Positions 25,650 through 35,667 are shown, numbered from the stretch's first letter. The stretch is 64,000 bases of DNA from Polynucleobacter sp. (GCA_021737945.1 JAIPCX010000015.1:16184-80183), one strand, 5' to 3'. Notes: generated by a model from the sequence alone, not told the origin. Numbers and translations are program-made.

Positions 25650-26247
25650 TCATCCTGATGAATTACTGATTGGATTGGTCTCTATCTCTGATCGAGCATC
25701 GACGGGAGTCTACGAAGACCAAGGCGTACCCGCACTCGAAGACTGGTTTGCACAGGCATTGACCAGCCCATGGCAAATGGAAACTCGTCTGATCCCCGAT
25801 GTTCAGTCCACGATAGAAAAGACCTTAATCGAACTGGTTGACGATATCGGATGCGATCTCGTGCTAACGACTGGCGGTACCGGTCCTGCACGTCGTGACG
25901 TCACACCAGAAGCAACGCTAGCCGTAGGAACCAAGCCCATGCCAGGATTTGGTGAGCAAATGCGTCAAATCAGTTTGCGCTTCGTGCCGACGGCTATTCT
26001 TTCGCGCCAAGTCGCGGTGATTCGCGAAACGCCTGATCATGCGGCGTTGATTATGAATCTACCAGGCCAACCCAAATCGATACGCGAAACTCTCGAGGGG
26101 TTAAAAGATGAGTCAGGTAAATCGATAGTGCCTGGCATTTTTTCTGCGGTTCCCTACTGTATCGATTTAATCGGTGGCCCGTATATCGAAACACAAGAGA
26201 ATGTCTGCAAGGCGTTTCGTCCCAAATCAGCGCTGCGCACAAAATAA
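25627..26247 (+). CDS. mog: Molybdopterin adenylyltransferase
   Basis: IGLVSISDRASTGVYEDQGVPAL, LTTGGTGPARRDVTPEAT, NLPGQPKSIRETLEG. Confidence 0.94.
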   Translation: MTMKKTRNHPDELLIGLVSISDRASTGVYEDQGVPALEDWFAQALTSPWQMETRLIPDVQSTIEKTLIELVDDIGCDLVLTTGGTGPARRDVTPEATLAVGTKPMPGFGEQMRQISLRFVPTAILSRQVAVIRETPDHAALIMNLPGQPKSIRETLEGLKDESGKSIVPGIFSAVPYCIDLIGGPYIETQENVCKAFRPKSALRTK

Positions 26248-26308
26248 GTAATTAAAAAATTTCTTGCTGCGCCATTTTCATCATCACGAGTAAAGAAAGC
26301 TACTCACC

Positions 26309-26977
26309 ATGTCAATACTAGAAACTGTAGAGATTGCCACTGGCGATCATCCTGAAGCAGCCGTTATTTGGATGCATGGCTTAGGCGCCGACGGCAATGA
26401 TTTTGTACCCATCGTCCGAGAACTTGATCTCTCTGAATGTCCTGCGATTCGGTTTGTTTTTCCACACGCAGAAACCATGCCCGTTACGATCAACAACGGT
26501 TATGTGATGCGTGCTTGGTACGATATTTTGGGTATGGATTTAGTGCGACGTGAAGACGAAGTCGGCTTAAGGAAATCTCAACAACAAATCGAGCAATTGA
26601 TTACGCGTGAAATTGAACGCGGCATACCCGCCGAACGCATTATCCTGGCCGGTTTTTCACAAGGCTGCGCCATGACTCTTCAAACCGGCTTGCGCCACCC
26701 AAAAAAACTCGCTGGTCTGCTGTGTCTGTCTGGTTATCTACCGCTCGCAGATAAGCTGCCTGCAGAATGCAGTGAAGCCAATCGTTCTACACCGATTTTT
26801 ATGGCGCACGGTCGCGTAGATCCGGTAGTTCAAATCGCTAGGGCCGAAACCTCGCGCGATTTTCTTACACGTCTAGGCTACGCTATCGAATGGAAAGACT
26901 ATTCCATGCCGCACTCCGTCTGCGAAGAAGAAATCGACGATATCGGTCATGTCATCACACGCTGGCTCAGCGCTTGA
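26309..26977 (+). CDS. Carboxylesterase/phospholipase (alpha/beta hydrolase)
   Basis: AVIWMHGLGADGNDF, ILAGFSQGCAMTLQTGL, MPHSVCEEEI. Confidence 0.94.
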   Translation: MSILETVEIATGDHPEAAVIWMHGLGADGNDFVPIVRELDLSECPAIRFVFPHAETMPVTINNGYVMRAWYDILGMDLVRREDEVGLRKSQQQIEQLITREIERGIPAERIILAGFSQGCAMTLQTGLRHPKKLAGLLCLSGYLPLADKLPAECSEANRSTPIFMAHGRVDPVVQIARAETSRDFLTRLGYAIEWKDYSMPHSVCEEEIDDIGHVITRWLSA

Positions 26978-27202
26978 TTTTTTATCGCTACTCATTCAGC
27001 CACTAAAAATTTGCTTCTTATGTGTGCATTATTTTTTATGGCTGGCTTGCTATCACTACTTTCAAGCCATTCAGCTCATGCAGACGATGTAAGTTTTACT
27101 AGTGACTCAGCTCGTCACTCATATCTTCAACAAAATTAAAAATAAAAACTTCAGGTAAGCTCAGTCCTGTTAACGAATCGACCTAAATCAAACCATATCG
27201 CC

Positions 27203-27898
27203 ATGTCACGACTTCATCATGAATCTCATCGTATGCACCGTATTAACTGGCTGCGCGCAGCCGTACTGGGTGCGAATGACGGGATTATTTCTACTGCCAG
27301 TTTAATCCTCGGGGTAGCCGCCTCGAATGCGAGTCATCAATCTGTCATGGTTGCCGGTCTGGCAGGCCTAATCGCGGGTGCGATGTCGATGGCCGCCGGT
27401 GAATATGTCTCGGTGCAGGCCCAGGCAGATACCGAAGAAGCTGATCTCGCTCGTGAACGAATCGAGCTCGAAGAAGATCCGGCTGCCGAACACAAAGAAC
27501 TCACCGCCATTTACATCAGCCGCGGGTTAAAGCCTGATCTCGCTAGCAAAGTCGCCGCACAATTAACCGAGCATGATGCGTTAGCAGCCCATGCACGCGA
27601 AGAATTAGGCATCACTGAATTTGGCACTGCGCGTCCTTTACAAGCGGCTTGGACATCCGCTGTTAGTTTCGCTGGTGGTGCCTTACTCCCCTTGATTGTC
27701 GCCGCCCTTGCGCCATCGCTGTTGCTACAGCAAATAGTCGCTGCCAGTTCACTGTTGGGTCTGGTGATGCTAGGCTGTTTAGCGTCGCGTGTAGGCGGTG
27801 CCTCAATGCTAAAGGGTGGCTTACGAGTAGCCTTCTGGGGTGTAGCGGCCATGGCAGCTACCAGCCTAATCGGCTGGGCATTTGGCACAGCGGTTTAA
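27203..27898 (+). CDS. VIT1/CCC1-family transporter
   Basis: NWLRAAVLGANDGIISTASLILGVAAS, AGAMSMAAGEYVSVQAQ. Confidence 0.94.
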   Translation: MSRLHHESHRMHRINWLRAAVLGANDGIISTASLILGVAASNASHQSVMVAGLAGLIAGAMSMAAGEYVSVQAQADTEEADLARERIELEEDPAAEHKELTAIYISRGLKPDLASKVAAQLTEHDALAAHAREELGITEFGTARPLQAAWTSAVSFAGGALLPLIVAALAPSLLLQQIVAASSLLGLVMLGCLASRVGGASMLKGGLRVAFWGVAAMAATSLIGWAFGTAV

Positions 27899-27923
27899 CT
27901 GAACAATACAATTTACAGTTAGC

Positions 27924-28445
27924 ATGGATGTACCAATGAACTCCACTCATTCAACGCCGAGCTTCAGCCTACTTTTTCTGTGTATGGGCAATATCTGTCG
28001 TAGCCCAACGGCGCATGGTGTCTTTCGTGATTTGGTGCATGCGCGTGGTCTTCATCAGCAAATACGTATCGATTCGGCGGGCACGCATAATTATCATCCC
28101 GGCAGCCAACCCGATGCACGTAGTCAAAAACATGCAATAAAACGCGGTTATGATTTGTCAGACTTAAGAGCCAGACAGATTCACGACCTAGATTTCGAAC
28201 AGCATGACCTATTGTTGGCAATGGATTGGGATAACCTAGCACTAGCCCAGCAACAATGCCCACCCGAGCATCAGCGCAAACTGCGTCGACTGACTGAATT
28301 TTGTAAAAACCATCAGTCCGCTGTCGTTCCTGATCCGTATTACGGTGGTGATGCAGGTTTCGAGCATGTGCTTGACCTGATTGAAGATGCCTGTGAAGGT
28401 CTGTTGGAACATGTTCAACAACGCCTAGCTAGCAACAAGAATTAA
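27924..28445 (+). CDS. Low molecular weight protein-tyrosine phosphatase
   Basis: LFLCMGNICRSPTA CX5R loop, VPDPYYGG. Confidence 0.95.
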   Translation: MDVPMNSTHSTPSFSLLFLCMGNICRSPTAHGVFRDLVHARGLHQQIRIDSAGTHNYHPGSQPDARSQKHAIKRGYDLSDLRARQIHDLDFEQHDLLLAMDWDNLALAQQQCPPEHQRKLRRLTEFCKNHQSAVVPDPYYGGDAGFEHVLDLIEDACEGLLEHVQQRLASNKN

Positions 28446-28462
28446 AACTCTGGAGACGCGTC

Positions 28463-28942
28463 ATGACCAAGTCTAAGGCAATCCTAATCCTGCTTCTGCT
28501 CATTGCTGTCGTAATGGGTGCACTGACCGCTACAGGCCTGCTGCGTTGGGGTGAAGAACCCAAAACGGGTTTTCAAAAGAATGGCTTGTTAACCGTCATT
28601 TGCGACGTTGAAGTTAGTCGTCCTAACAATGGTCTTGGTCAACCTTTCGACGTCGAGACTATGACCATGCCAGCCGAATTTGATTTCGATGAAAAAACCG
28701 GTTGGTATCCCGGTGAATTTACGATCTCGCAAAATCGTAAAGGCACGTTAACAGTCACGGGACCCGTTCTCGAGATATCCCGCCCCGCGATGTTTAAAAA
28801 ATATGGCTTCGCTGTTTTAGGTGATCACGTCACACTCGATCGCAGCAACGGAAGTTTTAAACAATGGATTGATCTCGAAGGTGCGAAACGGCTTGAGCTG
28901 ATCACCGGAAGCTGCAGGCGTACCACTAATGTGCCCTTCTGA
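28463..28942 (+). CDS. Hypothetical protein with N-terminal membrane anchor
   Basis: ORF with hydrophobic N-terminus (AILILLLLIAVVMGALTATGLL), in line with flanking genes. Confidence 0.65.
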   Translation: MTKSKAILILLLLIAVVMGALTATGLLRWGEEPKTGFQKNGLLTVICDVEVSRPNNGLGQPFDVETMTMPAEFDFDEKTGWYPGEFTISQNRKGTLTVTGPVLEISRPAMFKKYGFAVLGDHVTLDRSNGSFKQWIDLEGAKRLELITGSCRRTTNVPF

Positions 28943-30215
28943 GATTACGGATCAAACAACACCACTCACACCGGCGGCGGCCACACTCGAAAATCGACCT
29001 CTGATTTTCGCTCTGACTGGCACCCTGTCATTGGCAGTCGCCATGGGCATTGGTCGTTTTGCATTTACGCCGCTGATGCCCATGATGTTGCACGATCAAG
29101 TGCTTGATCTACCGAGTGCGAGTTGGTTAGCCAGTGCCAATTATTTCGGCTATCTACTAGGTGCCTTGCTATGTTCATTACAACCGACGCTTTGGACTAA
29201 GCGCGGTTGGTCGCCACTCCCTAGCCCACCCATGGTGCGTGCTGGGCTAGCGCTCACCTGCTTATTCACCGCGATGATGGCGATCGATGTACCGGCTGCG
29301 TGGCCTTGGCTACGTTTTCTCGCTGGCGTAGTGACTGCAGTAGCTTTTGTGTTTACCTCGAGCTGGTGCCTAGGTCACCTATCACGACTACACGCACCTG
29401 CCGCCGGCGGCATCGTATATGCCGGACCCGGTGTCGGTATTGCCGTGAGTGGTTTGTTGGCGAGTTTGATGGTGCAACTAGAGTGGCATTCACGTGTTGG
29501 CTGGTTAGCCTTTGGCTTACTCGCCACCTTAATGACTGCGCTAGTGTGGCGCGCCTATTCGCATCCAGATGCTGAATCAGCGCTAGCCTCTACTGGAAAA
29601 ACAACCCCTAGCCATAGCGGCAGTGTCAGCGAAAAAGCTGCTTTAACTATTGCATATGGATTCGCTGGTTTTGGTTACATCATTACAGCGACGTTTTTAC
29701 CCGTGATCGCGCGCACTGCACTACCTGGCTCGACATGGCCCGATCTGTTTTGGCCCATGCTGGGCATAGGCGTTGCAGTCGGTGCCTTAATCGCCTCACG
29801 CATACCTACCCGCATTGATCAACGTTGGCTATTGGTGGGTTGTTACCTTATGCAGGCTGTAGGGATTGCATTAAGTAATTGGATACCCAGCTTGTTAGGT
29901 TTTGCGATTGGCTCGATTCTGGTCGGCTTACCTTTTACTGCCATCACTTTTTTTGCGATGCAAGTCGGTCGTCGCTTACATCCACAAGCACCATCCGCCA
30001 TCATCGGCTTGTTGTCTGCCTCATTTGGGCTATGCCAAATTGGCGGTCCACCGCTGGCCGCCTTACTGATTTCGCGCGCGCCATCAACAGCTGTTGGTTT
30101 TTCGTGGTCGTTAAATGTTGCTGCCTTGAGCTTAGTTGTAGGAGCAGGAATTTACTTTTGGATGGCGAAAAAATTCCCTGACAAACTATCAGCGTCAGCG
30201 CTGAAGACACGCTAA
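28929..30215 (+). CDS. YbfB/YjiJ-type MFS transporter
   Basis: Twelve-TM-like; AMGIGRFAFTPLMPMML, ANYFGYLLGALL. Confidence 0.88.
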   Translation: MCPSEITDQTTPLTPAAATLENRPLIFALTGTLSLAVAMGIGRFAFTPLMPMMLHDQVLDLPSASWLASANYFGYLLGALLCSLQPTLWTKRGWSPLPSPPMVRAGLALTCLFTAMMAIDVPAAWPWLRFLAGVVTAVAFVFTSSWCLGHLSRLHAPAAGGIVYAGPGVGIAVSGLLASLMVQLEWHSRVGWLAFGLLATLMTALVWRAYSHPDAESALASTGKTTPSHSGSVSEKAALTIAYGFAGFGYIITATFLPVIARTALPGSTWPDLFWPMLGIGVAVGALIASRIPTRIDQRWLLVGCYLMQAVGIALSNWIPSLLGFAIGSILVGLPFTAITFFAMQVGRRLHPQAPSAIIGLLSASFGLCQIGGPPLAALLISRAPSTAVGFSWSLNVAALSLVVGAGIYFWMAKKFPDKLSASALKTR

Positions 30216-30217
30216 CG

Positions 30218-31201
30218 TTAGCGTCCTGCGGCAGGCGGATCGGTATACAAGACAGTAATACTGATACGACGATTGCGCGGATCATTCGGATCGGCTGAGT
30301 TGAATGGTGCTGTGTCAGCCACACCCTCAATTCGCTCAAAGCGCGATGAAGACATACCCGCTTTTTCGAGCATGCGTCGAGTCGCTTCCGCCCGCTCAAT
30401 CGACAAAGACCAATTGGTACGCTCACTACCCACAGGGAATGGCGAACTATCGGTGTGACCTTTAACAGAAAGTTTGTTAGGCATGTTAGCCACTGATTTA
30501 GCAACCTCACTAATCAGTGCAGTAGCTTTAGGACTCATGCTGGCATTACCACTTCCAAACATCGAAAAATTCGCTTTATCAATAATCTCTACCCGCAGAC
30601 CATCACGTTCCCGAATCACATTCACCTGATTTTGCAAATCCGATAGTTGTGGATTTTTCGATAAATTTTCTTTGATTTCTTGTTCTAATTTGTCGAGTTT
30701 TTCACGCTTCGCTTGTTCAGCAATCTGCTGCTTCATTTGCTCGGTGATATTCTCGCCATACTTAGAAATCTTGGGATTATCCTTTTCAGATGTGCCCTGA
30801 TCTTCCCCAGGGCCCGCCTCCGTTTTAGGCGTTGGTCGCTCGATCAGTTGAGCTTGCGTCGGTGGTCCGGGAATACCCTCAGGATCAATGATCGAAGCAC
30901 CGCCCAACATGCCATTGGAGCCAGCAGCCTCACCCAAAGCCGGCTCACGCCGAGTCGAAGGCTGAAAGTACTCAGCAATACCTTGACGCGAATCCGCATC
31001 CGTCGAACCCAACAGCCACATGAGCAAAAAGAAGGCCATCATCGCCGTCATCATGTCGGCAAGCGCAATTTTCCATGCGCCGCCATGCGCACCCGCATGG
31101 CCTTCATCAACTACCTTCTTCCACTTAACGGGGGGTTCGACAGCAGGGGCTTCCGCCCCATCGGCGGCGGCTTCGTCAGGTTTTTTTTCGGCTTCAGCCA
31201 T
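30218..31201 (-). CDS. motB: Flagellar motor protein MotB
   Basis: WKIALADMMTAMMAFFLLMWLLGSTD plus OmpA-like domain (SVKGHTDSSPF, NRRISITVL). Confidence 0.93.
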   Translation of the reverse strand: MAEAEKKPDEAAADGAEAPAVEPPVKWKKVVDEGHAGAHGGAWKIALADMMTAMMAFFLLMWLLGSTDADSRQGIAEYFQPSTRREPALGEAAGSNGMLGGASIIDPEGIPGPPTQAQLIERPTPKTEAGPGEDQGTSEKDNPKISKYGENITEQMKQQIAEQAKREKLDKLEQEIKENLSKNPQLSDLQNQVNVIRERDGLRVEIIDKANFSMFGSGNASMSPKATALISEVAKSVANMPNKLSVKGHTDSSPFPVGSERTNWSLSIERAEATRRMLEKAGMSSSRFERIEGVADTAPFNSADPNDPRNRRISITVLYTDPPAAGR

Positions 31202-31339
31202 GGCATTCAGTCTTTAACGCAACACATAAGGGAATCTATCGACAGCAAAGGCCACGTCTAGAGAGCAGCCAACTAATTCCTTTTCGGAAATATAAGCCAA
31301 ATGGAGGCGGGTGTCGACCCGCACGGCCGCAATACCAGC

Positions 31340-32233
31340 CTAGCCCATCTCGAAATTAGCCATTCCCTCGAGCGCCTTGACCATGGCCGAGTGATCCCAT
31401 CCCTTGCCGCCGTGTGCCACACAGGATGAAAACAACTGCTGAGCACTAGCGGTATTGGGTAGCGAAAGGCCCAGGCTGCGTGCTGCCGACAGGGCCAGAT
31501 TTAGGTCCTTTTGGTGTAATTCGATACGAAAACCCGGGTCAAAGGTGCGCTTAATCATTCGTTCACCGTGGACTTCCAGAATACGTGAGGAGGCAAAACC
31601 ACCCATCAACGCCTGTCTAACCTTGGCTGGATCCGCACCAGCGCGGGCGGCAAATAGCAAGGCCTCAGCCACCGCCTCAATATTTAAAGCAACGATAATT
31701 TGGTTGGCCACCTTGGCCGTCTGACCATCTCCGTGGCCACCCACGTGCGTAATATTTTTGCCCATCAGCTCAAACAAAGGCTGAATGCGCTCAAAACCCG
31801 ATGGCGTTCCGCCCACCATAATCGTCAGTGCGGCATTCTTCGCACCCACTTCACCACCCGATACTGGAGCATCTACATAATCGCAACCTAACGCCAAAAT
31901 ACGCTGAGCGAAATCCTTGGTCGCAATCGGCGAGATAGAACTCATGTCTACCACGGCCTTGCCCTTCGATAGCCCTTGCGCGACACCCTTATCACCAAAC
32001 AGAACAAGCTCCACATCGGGGGTATCAGGCAACATCAAAAATACGATATCGGCCTGTTGTGCCACCTCGAAAGCACTTGCACACAAAACCGCTCCGTCTT
32101 GCTGAAGATAGTCCGGAGTCTTACTGCGTGTATGAGTAAACAACTGATGACCAGCCTTGAGCAGGTGGTGTGCCATGGGGCCGCCCATGATGCCTAGTCC
32201 AATGAAACCAAGTTTTAGTTTTTGTGAGCTCAT
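31340..32233 (-). CDS. glxR: 2-hydroxy-3-oxopropionate reductase / beta-hydroxyacid dehydrogenase
   Basis: GFIGLGIMGGPMAHHLLKAGH, DAPVSGGEVGAKNAALTIMVGG. Confidence 0.85.
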   Translation of the reverse strand: MSSQKLKLGFIGLGIMGGPMAHHLLKAGHQLFTHTRSKTPDYLQQDGAVLCASAFEVAQQADIVFLMLPDTPDVELVLFGDKGVAQGLSKGKAVVDMSSISPIATKDFAQRILALGCDYVDAPVSGGEVGAKNAALTIMVGGTPSGFERIQPLFELMGKNITHVGGHGDGQTAKVANQIIVALNIEAVAEALLFAARAGADPAKVRQALMGGFASSRILEVHGERMIKRTFDPGFRIELHQKDLNLALSAARSLGLSLPNTASAQQLFSSCVAHGGKGWDHSAMVKALEGMANFEMG

Positions 32234-32426
32234 GTGTTTATCTCTGATGGAAAAATAGATGTACCGCGATAGTCGTCAGCTAATAATTCGAACGACGCGG
32301 AGAGGATTATGTCATGGAGATATGCAGTGTCCGAATTCACCCTTGGCTGAAAAAATAACCCTAAAATTTTGAGTTACCCGCCTGCGTTGGGCACGCCCTA
32401 GGTCCACCTGTAAGACTGTTTCTAAA

Positions 32427-32486
32427 CTTGCTTTTAAGCTTGCTTTTAAGCTTGCTTTTAAGCTTGCTTTTAAGCTTGCTTTTAAG
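32427..32486. repeat. Perfect 5 x 12 bp tandem repeat (CTTGCTTTTAAG)
   Basis: Counted directly: 32427-32438, 32439-32450, 32451-32462, 32463-32474, 32475-32486 are identical. Confidence 0.97.
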
Positions 32487-32587
32487 TTTATTCATTTCAT
32501 TGTTTCCAAATGTAATGGACCCTTTCAAAAACAATCTCCTCCGCTATGTTTGAGTGGCTGACCAACTCACCCTTGACCGGAGGCCAC

Positions 32588-33364
32588 ATGACTATCCAAT
32601 CCCTACCCCTTACATTAGCTAGCCTTACCTTAGCTATGTTTAGTGGATTTTCAAGCAGCGCAAACGCACAATCGCAAGAAATGGCACGCGTACTATCAAG
32701 CATCCCTGTCGTGACGCAAGTCAGCGTACCTAGGCAGGTATGCGGCGAAACACAAGTCATTACCTCCTCACCTAAATCTGGGGCCGGCGCTGTCATGGGT
32801 GCCATTGCAGGAGGCGCCATCGGTAACAACATGGGTGGCGGCTCAGGTCGCGCATTAGCCACCGCCGCCGGAGTGATTGGTGGCGCTATTTTTGGGGACA
32901 GTATTGAAGGCGCACCGCCTCCCGTCGCACGCCAAGTCACGAGCTGCACCCACCAAATTAGCTTTGAAAATCGTGTGACTGCTTACAACGTGGTTTATGA
33001 ATACGGCGGCAAGCAATACAGCATTCAGCTTCCCAACGACCCGGGTCCATATCTGCCGGTACAAGTCACTCCATCGGTAGTCGCTGCGCCACCTATGACT
33101 AGCACTACCATCGTTACATCAACACCTGTGATCACAGGCCCCATGGTTGTCACGTCGAGCGCTGCACCGCCTTTGTATGCTCCACTGCCTGTGTATGCGC
33201 CACCATTGTATGCACCACCCATGTATGCACCACGCATGGTTGGCCCATCCTTTTATACTGCGCCTGCAGCATCTTTCCACTTTGGACACAGACAGCATGG
33301 ACACTATGGACAACACCGACATGGGCACCACCGATATGAGCATCAAGGCAGGCACTGGCAATAG
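32588..33364 (+). CDS. Glycine-zipper (2TM) outer-membrane-type protein with YAPP repeats and His-rich C-terminus
   Basis: Signal peptide; GAGAVMGAIAGGAIGNNMGGGSGRALATAAGVIGGAIFGD; start at 32588 preferred to 32546 because of signal peptide. Confidence 0.85.
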   Translation: MTIQSLPLTLASLTLAMFSGFSSSANAQSQEMARVLSSIPVVTQVSVPRQVCGETQVITSSPKSGAGAVMGAIAGGAIGNNMGGGSGRALATAAGVIGGAIFGDSIEGAPPPVARQVTSCTHQISFENRVTAYNVVYEYGGKQYSIQLPNDPGPYLPVQVTPSVVAAPPMTSTTIVTSTPVITGPMVVTSSAAPPLYAPLPVYAPPLYAPPMYAPRMVGPSFYTAPAASFHFGHRQHGHYGQHRHGHHRYEHQGRHWQ

Positions 33365-33499
33365 CCATGAATGTCGTGCAAACGATTTATTCGCTAACAA
33401 GTACCCTTATACTTGATGAGTTGGCGTTCGATGGATTGACTATAATCGCCTTCGTCAACAATCCGCTCGCATATCGGGCAGTATCCGGACATAATAAAA

Positions 33500-34369
33500 A
33501 TGAAAAAAAATATCGGGGTGATTGGTGCAGGTTCCATGGGCATGGCCATGGCATTAAATCTGCAAAAAAAAGGATTCTATGTCGCCATTCGCGATATTCG
33601 AACTGACGTCGAAACCAAAGCTAGAACGCACGGATTAGACGTTGCAAACAGCCCAGCATCGCTTGCCGAAAAAGCTGAGTTCATCATCATCTCTGTCGTT
33701 AACGCCGCTCAGGCACATCAAGTACTGTTTGATAAGGAGGGTGTAACGAGTATCTCTGCAGCAGGCAAAACGATATTACTTACACCCACCATCGCGCCGG
33801 AAGATACCGAAGCCATCAGCAAACAATTACTCGCCCATGGATACAGCGTGCTAGATGCGCCGGTATCAGGCGGCCCAGTGCGCGCACAAGCAGGCACCAT
33901 GAGCCTCATGCTGGCCGGTGATAGCGACGTGATTGCGCAAAATTCATCCGTACTGGAAGCACTGTCGGATCGCATTTTTAAACTAGGGCCACGTCTGGGT
34001 GACGGAGCTCGCTACAAACTAGTCAACAATCTAGTGGCAGGCATGAACCTGATAGCGGCCTCTGAAGCGGTGGCGCTGGGTCAAAAACTCGGGCTAGACA
34101 CGAACAAGCTCGTCGCCTTGATGAGTGCCTCGAGCGGCCAGTCAATGATGTTGGACGATCGTTTGCCACGCGCACTAGCCAATGATTATTCGCCCCACGC
34201 CTACGCCTACATCCTGACTAAAGACGTCGCACTCGGATTAAGCATGGCCGAATCGGCGGGTAGTCATTTGCCCATGGCTGAGCATGCGCTAGAAATTTTT
34301 AAAGCCACGCTCGCACGCGGGTATGACGAACTCGATGATTCTGCAGTGCTAAAAACCTTACTCGACTAA
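33500..34369 (+). CDS. NAD(P)-dependent oxidoreductase, 3-hydroxyisobutyrate dehydrogenase family
   Basis: IGVIGAGSMGMAMALNLQKKGF, DAPVSGGPVRAQAGTMSLMLAG. Confidence 0.9.
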   Translation: MKKNIGVIGAGSMGMAMALNLQKKGFYVAIRDIRTDVETKARTHGLDVANSPASLAEKAEFIIISVVNAAQAHQVLFDKEGVTSISAAGKTILLTPTIAPEDTEAISKQLLAHGYSVLDAPVSGGPVRAQAGTMSLMLAGDSDVIAQNSSVLEALSDRIFKLGPRLGDGARYKLVNNLVAGMNLIAASEAVALGQKLGLDTNKLVALMSASSGQSMMLDDRLPRALANDYSPHAYAYILTKDVALGLSMAESAGSHLPMAEHALEIFKATLARGYDELDDSAVLKTLLD

Positions 34370-34470
34370 AATAGCTCTGTTGCCGTTCAGCAAGGCGTCC
34401 ATAGAGCACCCATTTCTGGCGCAAAAACTTCATAACGAAACACCCCACCATAACAATACGGGAGACAAGC

Positions 34471-35568
34471 ATGGAAAGACGTAAATTTATCAAGGCCGCC
34501 AGCGGCGCAGCGGCAGTGGCACTCGCAGCACCCGCCATGGCTGCAGACCTGCCCACCATCAACTGGCGCCTTGCGTCCAGCTTTCCTAAATCACTCGACA
34601 CGCTGTTTGGCGGTGTTGAGTTTTTTGCCAAGCGCGTAGGCGAACTCACGGGCGGTAAATTCACCATTCGCACCTTCCCTGCCGGTGAACTGGTGCCAGG
34701 ACTTCAAGTGCTTGATGCCGTTCAAAACGGTACCGTTGAAATGGGCCACACCGCACTGTATTTCTATTTTGGTAAAGATCCTTCATTTACTTTTGAAACG
34801 TGCGGCCCTTTTGGCCTCAGCTCACGCCAACAAATGGCGTGGTATCACGCAGGCGGTGGCCGCGAGTTGTATCAAGACTTCTTAAAAACTTATGGTATCG
34901 CCAGCAGCCTGCCTTGCGGTAATACGGGCTGTCAGATGGGCGGATGGTTCCGCAAAGAGATTAAAAGCGTTGAAGATCTGAACGGACTCAAAATGCGCGT
35001 TGGCGGTTTCGCAGGTCGCATTCTGCAAAAACTGGGCGTCGTTCCTCAACAAATCGCCGCTGGCGATATTTATCCTGCATTAGAAAAAGGCACGATTGAC
35101 GCCGCTGAATTCGTTGGCCCCTACGACGATGAAAAACTCGGCTTTGATCGCGTAGCGCCCTACTACTACACACCAGGCTGGTGGGAAACGGGCTCCCATA
35201 TTTCGGTTATCACGGGCACTAAACAGTGGGAAAGCCTGCCCGCACAATATAAAGCGGCTGTCACAGCAGCAGCCTATGAAGCCCATGTCCATGTACAAGC
35301 TACTTACGACGTGAATAATCCACAAGCACTCGCCCGTTTGTTAAAGCGCGGCGTAAAACTGCGCGCTTTCCCACAGGGTGTGATGGATGCATCGTTTAAA
35401 GCCGCCAAAGAAGTCATGGATGCGGAAGCAGCAAAAAATGCGAATTTCAAAAAAATCTACGAGCACTATAAGAAATTCCAGGCTCAGCAAAATCAGTGGT
35501 ACTCCGTTGCAGAGTCACGCATGCAAAACTACCTGCTGAATGCCACTTCAGGCGGCAACAAAAGCTAA
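34471..35568 (+). CDS. TRAP transporter substrate-binding protein (DctP/TakP-like), paralog of 22104..23186
   Basis: RRKFIKAA; WRLASSFPKSLDTLFGGVE, ALEKGTIDAAEFVGPYDDEKLGF. Confidence 0.92.
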   Translation: MERRKFIKAASGAAAVALAAPAMAADLPTINWRLASSFPKSLDTLFGGVEFFAKRVGELTGGKFTIRTFPAGELVPGLQVLDAVQNGTVEMGHTALYFYFGKDPSFTFETCGPFGLSSRQQMAWYHAGGGRELYQDFLKTYGIASSLPCGNTGCQMGGWFRKEIKSVEDLNGLKMRVGGFAGRILQKLGVVPQQIAAGDIYPALEKGTIDAAEFVGPYDDEKLGFDRVAPYYYTPGWWETGSHISVITGTKQWESLPAQYKAAVTAAAYEAHVHVQATYDVNNPQALARLLKRGVKLRAFPQGVMDASFKAAKEVMDAEAAKNANFKKIYEHYKKFQAQQNQWYSVAESRMQNYLLNATSGGNKS

Positions 35569-35597
35569 TTCAATGAGCATTTGAAAGCATGACACTG

Positions 35598-35650
35598 AGG
35601 CCCGGAAATTGATTCGATGTTTACCGGGCCTGAGTTTTTTGATCCCCTTA
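35598..35650 (+). terminator. Probable intrinsic terminator after dctP paralog
   Basis: AGGCCCGG ... CCGGGCCT followed by TTTTTT. Confidence 0.6.
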
Positions 35651-35667
35651 TTTTCACGGAAAAATAA

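Noticed and set aside
32373-32569. Plus-strand (LAFK)5 reading frame through the 12-bp repeat
   Set aside because: Open but lacks any ATG/GTG/TTG start before the repeat.
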